Source: Molossus alvarezi
Taxonomy: Eukaryota > Chordata > Mammalia > Chiroptera > Molossidae
Length of the DNA: 64,000 bases
Reading direction: 5' to 3'
Assembly (NCBI GenBank): GCA_037176705.1
Contig: CM073885.1
Span: 92,380,501-92,444,500, forward strand
Positions within the stretch are counted from its first letter, which is position 1. Each line of letters opens with the position of its first letter. Shown one piece after another: positions 56,560-64,000 of the stretch. The position numbers and the translations under genes were made by a program. The notes under the pieces are model-generated. The model was not told where the DNA came from. It saw nothing but the letters and a program-made list of their open reading frames with translations, and searched no databases.

Positions 56560-57417
56560 AGACTCTTCAGTATTTCTTATAATACTGGTTTAGTGGTGAT
56601 GAACTCCTTTAGCTGTTTCTTATCTGGGAAACTCTTTATATGTCCATTGATTCTAAATGACAGCTTTGCAGGGTAGAGCAATCTTGGTTGTAGTTTCTTG
56701 CTTTTCATCACTTTGAATATTTCTTGCCACTCTCTTCTGGCCTGCAAAGTTTCTTTTGAGAAATCATCTGACAGTCTTATGGAAGCTCTCCTGTAGGTAA
56801 TGAACTGCTTTTCAGATTCTTTGTCTTTAACCTTTTTGCATTTTGATTATGATGTCTCTTGGTGTGGGCCTCTTGGGGTTCATCTTGTTTGGGATGCTCT
56901 TTGATTCCTGGACTTGTATGTCTGTTTCCTTCACCAACTTAAGGAAGTTTTTGTCATTATTTTTTCAAATAGATTTTCAATTTTTTGTTCTCTCTCTTCT
57001 CCTTCTGGCACCCCCATGATGTGAAGGTTGGTACTCTTGAAGTTGTCCCAGAGGCTCCTTACACTATCTTTATTTTTTTTTTAATTCTTTTTTCTTTTTG
57101 CTGTTCTGATTGGGTGTTCTTTCTTCCTTGTATTCCAAAATTGTTGGTTTGCTTCTTGGTTTTACCTACTTTACTATTGATTCCCTATAACGTATTCTTT
57201 ATTTCAGTTAGTGCCTCCTTCATTTCTGACTATGAATCTTTCATTTTCGACTGGTTCTTTTTTATGCTCTTGAGGACCTCACTGAGTTCATTGAGCATCC
57301 TTATAAGCAGCGTTTTGAACTTTACATCTGTTAGATTGCTTATCTTCATTTCGTTTAGTTCTTTTCTGGAGTTTTGTTCTTTTCTTTCATTTGGAACATG
57401 TTTCTTTGTCTCCTCAT
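56560..57417 (-). pseudogene. decayed HAL1 ORF1 (copy d)
   Basis: Starts with the conserved ATG (complement at 57415-57417) and MRRQRNMFQMKEKNKT. SLWDNFKSTNLHIMGVPEGE lies around 57005-57070, and the C-terminal domain blocks DDFSKETLQARREWQEIFKV and YPAKLSFRI lie around 56650-56770. Stops and frameshifts in the coiled-coil and linker parts break it. The conserved C-terminus reads better than the N-terminus. Confidence 0.85.
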
Positions 57418-58609
57418 TTTGGCTGCTTCTCTGTGATTGTTTCTATGTATTAAGTAGAGTTGCTATGTCTCCTAGGCTTTGTAGAGTGGCCTATTGTTGT
57501 AGGTGACCTATAGGATTTAGTGGCACAGCCTCCCTGATCACCCTAGCTGGGCCCTCGAGGTGCACCCCTAGTGTGGACTGTACACTGTTCTGTTGTAATT
57601 GAGTCTTCATTTATGTTGACATGTCAATTGGAGAGATTTACTCAGGCTGACCAGCTGCAAGGACTGGTTGTGCCCACTGACTACTGACCACCTTGGAGGT
57701 TCAGCTGTGCAGGGGCCCACCACACAGAGCAAGACTTACTTCAGCAGGGCTCTGAGAGTGCCCACTGTGTCCACTCCTTGAGTGTGTCACTTGTGGAGGT
57801 AGTTGGGTGGTGGTGCTTCGTCATAGTCTGAAGCTGTCCACTGGGTGTGCTGGCTCTGGGGCAAGGTCAGCCACTGCCTGTATTCTACCCAGGGCCACCA
57901 GGCATAAGTTAAAAAGTGATCTGCCAATGGCTGCTTCTTGTGCTGGGCTTACATGTGCCCAGGCAAAACCAGGTTGTGAACCAAGGCTGGCTGCTTCTAG
58001 TGCTGGGCCTGGGGCCACTTAGTGAGAGGTATGGGGCTCACTGAGGCCAGATTTTCAGAAAATCTTAAACAGGAGGCCATACATGCTATTCCTATGGTAA
58101 AGCCACTGGAAGCTGCTTGAGTGGGCCTGAAAGTTTGGTAGGGCAGGGCCTCAGGGAATACGAGGGTGGGGCCAACAGTGTGAGCCAGGTTGCTGGAGTC
58201 CCAGATATGGCAGCTGTCTGCCCACTCTGTGGGGGAAGGGCTCACCAATGGAACAATAGGCTCTGCCAATATGTCTGCCTGAGAGAAAGCTTCCCTACAG
58301 CTCTTGCCCCAATGCCAAACAATTCAGTTTTTCCCTATATGTCTCTGGTGCCTTTCAAGCTTCCTCCCCCATGCTGGAGTCTGGAGGGTGTGAATTCAAG
58401 TAAGTCTGAGGGTGGGCCCTTTAAGAGGAGCTGCCTGAGGCTCCAGAAGCTTCAGCTTCAATTCCTGCTGGATTTTACAGCCAGAAGTTATGGGGAATTT
58501 TCTTCCAGGCACTGGAACCCTGAACTGGGGGCCATGGTATGGGACAGGGACCCCTCATTCATCAGGGAGGATCTTCCCAGCTGAAGTACCCCTCTTGATT
58601 TTTTCGTTT

Positions 58610-58654
58610 TATTCCTCACTCAGGGATATTTTTTTCATTTATCTTCAGATAGAT

Positions 58655-58717
<63 letters not shown>

Positions 58718-58868
58718 TGAGAGAGACACATTGGCTGTGTCCTGCAGGACTCCAACCAGGGCCAGGGCAAAAACCACAACCAAAATACATGCCCTTGACC
58801 AGAATTGAACCCAAGATTTTTTGTTCCTCAGGCCAATGCTCTAACCACTGAGAAAACGGGCCAGGACA
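58610..58868 (-). mobile_element. Ves SINE, antisense, with long (GA)n
   Basis: Head complement 'gctctaaccactgagaaaac' at the right, body complement 'accagaattgaacccaagat', and the GA block expanded to about 28 units (58657-58715). Inserted in the HAL1 copy d 5' UTR. Confidence 0.9.
58657..58715. repeat. (GA)n microsatellite inside a Ves SINE
   Basis: Uninterrupted GA run of nearly 60 bp, replacing the short GA-rich part of the SINE body. Confidence 0.95.
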
Positions 58869-59102
58869 TCCCTCCTGATTTTTATCTGCCACACGTGGGT
58901 GTGAGACCAGTCTGTCTGAGCTTCCGCCCCTCCTACCAGTCTCAGTGTGGTTTCTTTAGTTTTGTAGTTATAGGACTTCCATTTAGCTTGATTTCAGGCA
59001 GTTTTAAATGTTAGTTGTTCCATAGTTTAGTTGTAATTTTGATGTGGTTGTGGGAGGAGGTGAGTACTGTGTTTACCTACACCACCATCTTGACCGGAAG
59101 TC

Positions 59103-59589
59103 CCATCAATGTTTCTGTCACTTCTCTTCTTTCAAAGTTCATTTCTATCCAACAAAACATCCAGTCTTAGAGTATGAATGTATCATTCTTAGCTCACTAA
59201 TCTTACATTCAGCATCAGACCATTGGGCTTAAATTAGGACTATCACAATAGAATTGGGTATTCAATCATTTAGTGAAAGGCCAATACTGTTTTGCCATAT
59301 TTCCTAGTAAAGCAGAGCAAAATTTTGAAGTGTAGCCCTTAGACTTCATGTTTAGTTTTCAGATGTCATCAAGAAGAACCTCTCCGTAAAATCAATAAAA
59401 ACACCTTTTAAGAAAAAAGAATAATTTTTATTACTCTCTTGACAAGAAACTCTACTCAATAGTCAAAAAAAAAATGTTAATTTTTTCAGGTTAGAGAACA
59501 GGTTATCTCATCCTATTTACCTTGGTTCAAGCACAACTTAAGATGTAATTTCTATTGTATGTGATCTCTAATTCAGAAGTACTTTTAAT
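59103..59589. other. unique DNA, nothing recognised
   Basis: No gene. 'aaaatcaataaaaacacc' at 59390 resembles a Ves tail, but no SINE body precedes it. Confidence 0.45.
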
Positions 59590-59797
59590 AATTTTTTTTC
59601 TTTATTGATTTTTATAGAGGAAGGGAGAGGAAGAGATAGAAACATCGATTAGAGAGAACATCGAATGGCTGCCTGCTGCATTCCCCCAATGGGTATTTGG
59701 CCCACAACCTGAGCACGTGCCCTGACCGAAATCAAACCAGCAACCTCCTGGTGCATAGGTCGATGCTCAACCAGTGAACCACATGGGCTAAGCTTCA
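59590..59797 (-). mobile_element. Ves SINE, antisense
   Basis: T-rich tail complement, 'gagaacatcgaatggctgcc', 'ggcccacaacctgagcacgt' and head complement 'caaccagtgaaccacatggg'. Confidence 0.9.
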
Positions 59798-60680
59798 GTG
59801 GTACTTTTTATATTTGATGATAGATCTTCTCATGTGCATATTAATAAGAAATTTCTTTGTTAATGGCAGATTATACTCAGTGATCTTTGTATTTTAAAAT
59901 GTACCACAGAGCTATAAAGATAGCGAATTTCAGAAATAAAAAAATAAAAATTTTATTTTAATAAAATTAGTTTATGTGTCAATAAGTGTAAGCAAGTTAT
60001 AATCAAATATCTGTGGAACAAGGATAAGTCCAACATTTTGCCTAAATGGTCAGATGTTTAAATAAACAGTAGAACTTTTGCTTTGCAGCATATTTATGTA
60101 AACTATTTTTAGAGTGTCCATGATTAAAAAGAAAAAAATAGAATTCAGTTCATTTAATCTCAACTTTTTGTGATTCAGCAGGAATTGGTCAAATTTATGT
60201 GAAACAGAAAAATCACATTTGTATGGCATTGAAATAGGAGTATTATCCAATCATTTAAAATGTAAACTATACATATAATAAGATACAAAAAGGCATATTT
60301 CTCCACCCACCAAAAATTATACATAAAAGTTATGCTGATATGGCATTTGTTAAATGTCTTAGCATTTTAGGAGTACATAAAAATTTGCTGACATGGTCAA
60401 ACTAAAAATTTGCTAATTTTTGAATTAATTATCCATCCAAAGACCTTTTTTTTTGTCTTTCTTTCATGCACATACATTTTAACATAAGACATGATAGATT
60501 TAAAAAGTACAGAAATGCAATTTATACTAAATATAGCCCGACTGTAATAAGTTTCCATGTCCAGAAAACCAATACAATTATTCTTTATCTTCTATACCAA
60601 ACTTTTTAATCAGAAGAAATGTACTTTCACTTTTATCTACATAAGCAGAGTTAAATAATGGGTTCAACAAAAAAACTATG
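59798..60680. other. unique A+T-rich DNA, nothing recognised
   Basis: No gene or repeat family seen. Confidence 0.5.
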
Positions 60681-60770
60681 GCCCTGACCAGTTTGGCTCA
60701 GTGGTTGAGCCTCAGCCTGAGGGTCAGAGAGTCCCGGGTTCAGTTCCTGCTAGGGGCACGTACCACAAAA
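60681..60770 (+). mobile_element. Ves SINE head fragment (3'-truncated)
   Basis: 'ggccctgaccagtttggctc', 'gtcccgggttcagttcctgc' and 'ggggcacgtacc', then the body is missing and an (AAAT)n run follows. Probably an internally deleted SINE or a very short SINE RNA. Confidence 0.8.
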
Positions 60771-60771
60771 A

Positions 60772-60810
<39 letters not shown>

Positions 60811-60812
60811 AT
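60771..60812. repeat. (AAAT)n microsatellite
   Basis: About ten AAAT units attached to the SINE fragment, probably grown from its A-rich tail. Confidence 0.95.
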
Positions 60813-61029
60813 CAAATAACTATGATTCAAAAAATTTTTCTGCTTGGGGTGGCAGTTCCCTTCTTATCTTTTTAATGGGATAATGCATGAAAAGATCTGG
60901 GATGCATTAAGCAGAAATACCTTAACAAAACCTGTCCTTGCAAGAAATCAATCGGTCATATACAGAAACAGACCTTATATAACAGTAAATGCATTGTTCA
61001 AATTGATAAAATAATATAATAACAAACCC

Positions 61030-61262
61030 TGAATGACTACTTTTTATAGGTCAGGCACTCTACAAAGTACCTACCTTTATTAACTTATTTAAGCATTTCA
61101 TTAATTCTGTAATACTGTAATTAATAGAGCAGTTACAATTTTTATCCATATTTTAAAGATGACAAAATAGAGATACAGGTGGGTCACACAACTAGCAAAT
61201 GACAGAAACTGGATTCGAACCCAGGCGATTTACTTCCAATGTCTATGTGCTACTGCAGTGTA
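61030..61262 (+). mobile_element. MIR SINE (old mammalian core-SINE)
   Basis: 'ggtcaggcactctacaaagt', 'tattaacttatttaagcatt', 'tttaaagatgacaaaataga' and 'ggattcgaacccaggcgatt' follow the MIR order, including the core region. Diverged, as expected for its age. Confidence 0.65.
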
Positions 61263-62457
61263 TAGTATTAATAAACATTTTACTAGCCCCTCAAATAATA
61301 TGATAAATTATGTTTTCAAGGAATAAATTTCTATTAATAGTGCACAGCTTCTTCCTATTTCTCTTGGGGTTGAGAACAGAAGAGCCCATTTCACAGTTGA
61401 AGCCCCTGGGGAAATATGTGCGAGGAAGGGGGACAGGGAAAATAATAATTAATTTTTGATTCCATGGAATTAAATGATAAATGCTTACATCAAATTCTCT
61501 AGGCTGTGAGGTTGAGGAGCAAGACGAAGACGGGAGTAATCAAAGCTTTTTCACTGGCAGGTAAATTGGTTCCTCTCTCCCTATCTTATATCAAATAATT
61601 AAGTCTTGCATATATAAAAAATGTAAGACTAAAATTCATGGAGAAAGACCAGGAGAGAAGAAAAATTTTCTCATAAAAATGTAATAGGATGCCCATGATC
61701 TTTTATCCCAATATATATATTGGATACTGTCTTTCTCAATAAAGAAATGTGTCTTGATGTTTGACACAGAAGACAATTCCCTGGGTTCAAAATCAATCAT
61801 CTTTTTTTTTTTTCCCTAAGAATCTGATAAAGACAAAAAGGTTTAATTATAATTGCAAGAAACCCTCTGTGAATTTTTGCAATGAATTAATCATGCTCTG
61901 CTTTTAAGCAGAACATAAGAGTAAATTAATATCCTCATAAATAGCAAGAAATATTCCAAATCTTTTTATTTTGATCATTTAAAAAATAAAAAAATTACAC
62001 ATCTTCTTTTAATATATGCATTTCTGAATGTCAATACTTAATTACACACTCTCCTCTAGAAAGCTATAAAATTGATGTTTATAAACTAAGAAAAATCAAT
62101 GGTTCTAATGTTAAAGGGAATGAAATTTTAATGCATGAGCTCTTCCATCTTTCCAACAGAATTGGCCCTAACAATGTCTACTTAACACAAAATTTATTTG
62201 ATTAATGAAAAATATTTGCAATGACAGGTAATCTATTCTTAAATAAAATAAAAATAATAAAATCAGAGTGACAATTAGAGAGTTAAAAATGAAAGTAGAT
62301 TGGAGATGTTATTTATTATACTGACGTCTTATTTATGCATGATTTAAACTTTTGATGATGTTTCTACGAAATGAACACTGTTAATCTTCTTACCACAGTT
62401 TCTGTTTGCTACATATTTGTTTTCTCTGGATGTGTAAGCCAACTTTGGGTTTGCATG
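61263..62457. other. unique A+T-rich DNA, nothing recognised
   Basis: No gene or repeat family seen. Confidence 0.5.
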
Positions 62458-62555
62458 TCTCCCTCCCTCCCTCCCTCCCTCCCTCCCTCCCTCCCTCCCT
62501 CCCTCCCTCCCTCCCTCCCTTCCTTCCTTCCTTCCTTCCTTCCTTCCTTCCTTCC
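62458..62555. repeat. compound (TCCC)n-(TTCC)n pyrimidine microsatellite
   Basis: About 15 CCCT units followed by about 9 TTCC units, almost pure pyrimidine for nearly 100 bp. The proline/serine open frames read here are artefacts of the repeat. Confidence 0.97.
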
Positions 62556-62582
62556 TGTCTCTATCCATCTATCTACCTCTCT

Positions 62583-62999
62583 ACAAGGATTAATTTTATA
62601 TGTGAACTTGATTGAGCCACAAGGTGTTCAGATATTTGTTTAAACATTATTCTTTGTGTTTCTGTGAAGATGTTTTTGGATTAGATTAACATTTAAATGA
62701 GTAAATTGACTAGTGAGTAAATGAGTTAGTAAAGCAGATTCTCCTCCTTAATGTGGGTGGACCTCATCCAATTAATTATAGGTCTGAATAGAACAAAAAG
62801 CTGATCCTCCACTGAATAAAGATAATTGTTCCTGCCTGACTGCTTTCTAACTGGGCCATAGGTTTTTCCCCCACCCTTGCATTCAGATTCAAACTGAAAC
62901 ATTGGCCCTTCCTGTATTCGAGCTGCTGGCCCTTAGACTGTAAATTAACACCATCAGCACTTCTGGTTCTCTAGTTTGTGGACGGTAGACCAGCCTCTA
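62583..62999 (+). mobile_element. old mammalian interspersed repeat, family not named
   Basis: 'taatgtgggtggacctcatc' and 'gacggtagaccagcctctat', ending near a TA-rich run, resemble a dispersed repeat I have seen in many mammals but cannot assign. No coding sequence. Confidence 0.4.
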
Positions 63000-63137
63000 T
63001 AACTGCATGAAATATATATTTACATATATATATATATGAACGTGCTTGTGTGTGTTGTTCAAGTATGAATCACTGAAATGTACAGCACTACTTAGAGAGA
63101 CTAACTTTACATAGACTTTTTTCATACAAATAAAAAA

Positions 63138-64000
63138 CAGGACACATCATAATTAAAATGCAAAAGGTTAAAGACAAAGAGGGAATCTTAAAAGCAGGAA
63201 GAGAAAAGAAGTTATTTACCTACAAGAGAGCTCCCAGAAAACTATCAGCTGATTTCTCAAAAGAAACTTTGCAGGCCAGAATGGAGTGGCAAGAAATATT
63301 CAAAGCGATGAAAAGCAAGGACCTACAACCAAGACAACTAAGATCACTCTATCCTGCAAAGCTATCACTGAGACTCGATGGACATATAAAAAACTTCCCA
63401 GACAAGATGAGGTAAAGGAGTTCATCACTACCAAACCAGTATTATATGAAATGTTGAGGGATCTTCTTGAAGAATAAGATAAAAAATATGAACAATATAA
63501 TGGCAATAAATACATATGTCAACAATTGAATCTACAAACAAAATAAACAAGCAGAACAGAAACAGACTCATAGATACAGAGAACATTTTGTGGATTGCCA
63601 GATGGGAGAGGAGTTTGGAGAATGGATGAAAAAGATGAAAGGGTTAAAAAATACAAATTGAGCCCTGGCCAGTTTTGCTCAGTGGTTAGAGCATCAGCCT
63701 GCGGTCCAGAGAGACCTGGGTTCGGTTCCCACTAAGGGCATGTACCTCGGTTGCAGTTTGTCCCTGGCCCTGGTTGGGTCATGCGGGTACAGCCACTTGA
63801 TGTGTCCCTTTTACGTTGATGTTTCTTTCTCTCTCTTCCTCTCTCTCCCTCCTGCTCTATCTGAACAAAAAATGGAAAAACGTCCTTGGGTGAGGATAAA
63901 AAACAATAACAAAAAAATACAAATTGGTTGTTACAGAATAGTCATGGGGATATAAAGTACAGCATAGGGAACATAGTCAATAATTTTCTAATAACTAAGG
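63138..64000 (+). mobile_element. HAL1 (copy e), 5'-truncated, runs off the window end
   Basis: Begins inside ORF1. The C-terminal domain is open from 63158 to 63415 with KLSADFSKETLQARMEWQEI and SLYPAKLSLR-type text, then a stop. The 3' UTR ('acagagaacattttgtggat') is split by a Ves SINE. Its continuation ('ggttgttacagaatagtca', 'gtacagcatagggaacatag') is the native HAL1 tail. No ORF2. Confidence 0.85.
63661..63911 (+). mobile_element. Ves SINE (second tail type) in HAL1 copy e
   Basis: 'agccctggccagttttgctc' head, 'ggttcggttcccactaaggg', and 'ctgaacaaaaaatggaaaaa' tail. Target duplication AAAAAATACAAATTG at 63646-63660 and 63912-63926, identical. Confidence 0.95.

Larger units (their letters stand above)
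56146..59102 (-). mobile_element. full-length HAL1 (copy d), minus strand, chimeric 3' UTR
   Basis: The 5' end is at the right: complement of 'ccatcttgaccggaagtccc' near 59102 gives the conserved ETS and YY1 start. The 5' UTR runs leftward to the ORF1 start codon at 57417. ORF1 is broken, and the 3' end is at 56146. The tail matches L1 3' UTR from about 56358 leftward ('tatgcatatatgcatagaag', 'tgtctgtgtccactggttat'), with the same join as HAL1 copy b. There is no ORF2. A Ves SINE is inserted in the 5' UTR. I could not find a convincing target duplication. Confidence 0.85.

Noticed and set aside
56985..57506. Plus-strand 173-codon hydrophobic frame
   Set aside because: Antisense of the decayed HAL1 ORF1 of copy d; the hydrophobicity comes from complementing A-rich codons.
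59101..59140. 'catcaatgtttct' as a possible Ves fragment next to HAL1 copy d
   Set aside because: Only about 13 bases match the SINE body and no tail follows; probably chance.
62344..62643. Open frames with long Pro/Ser or Gly/Arg repeats
   Set aside because: Direct translation of the (TCCC)n/(TTCC)n microsatellite on either strand; no start context or domain.

Overview
This is vertebrate nuclear DNA from a microbat, most likely a vespertilionid-type bat. About fifteen full or partial copies of the bat tRNA-derived Ves SINE are scattered through it on both strands. They sit with LINE-1 (L1) 3' ends, half-L1 (HAL1) elements that carry ORF1 but no ORF2, mariner-like MITEs and older pan-mammalian repeats (L1M, MIR, MER5). 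I found no host protein-coding exon, rRNA, tRNA gene or CRISPR array. The window reads as an A+T-rich, repeat-dense intergenic or intronic region. Family names rest on sequence features I recognise, not on a database search.

Layout. 0-3.3 kb: mostly unique DNA with a MER5 fragment, an old antisense L1 3' end and a Ves SINE whose edge is tandemly duplicated (100-bp unit). 3.3-15.7 kb: a four-layer nest. The oldest layer is an RTE-clade LINE with a twin-priming-type inversion. A defective class II (betaretrovirus-like) provirus sits in it at 5039-8869, with 6-bp target duplications. An older HAL1 (from 9731) also sits in it and appears to have carried about 850 bp of 3'-flanking DNA (14613-15463) into the RTE. 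A younger full-length HAL1 (10956-13195), with an uninterrupted 313-codon ORF1 and 14-bp target duplications, sits inside the older HAL1. 16-30 kb: L1 3' ends, Ves SINEs and an old nearly full-length L1 interrupted by a younger one. 30-43 kb: mostly unique DNA with two mariner-like MITEs, an L1 3' end and Ves SINEs. 43.4-46.3 kb: a third HAL1 holding two SINEs at the same target site and an L1 3' fragment. 48.4-51.2 kb: a twin-primed L1 with a perfect 20-bp target duplication. 51-56 kb: old L1 pieces and an antisense L1 3' end. 56.1-59.1 kb: a fourth HAL1 on the minus strand. 59-64 kb: Ves SINEs, a MIR, a long pyrimidine microsatellite and a fifth HAL1 running off the window end.

How the parts relate. 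The Ves SINEs, HAL1s and L1s show L1-style features: A-rich tails, A-rich variable-length target duplications, and 5' truncation or inversion. This fits mobilisation by the L1 enzymes. Three HAL1 copies end in one type of 3' UTR. Two others share one junction at which an L1-type 3' UTR replaces the HAL1 tail, suggesting a HAL1 lineage that captured the tail of its autonomous helper. The provirus is heavily deleted: protease, RNase H, the integrase N-terminus and most of envelope are missing, and stop codons interrupt the rest.
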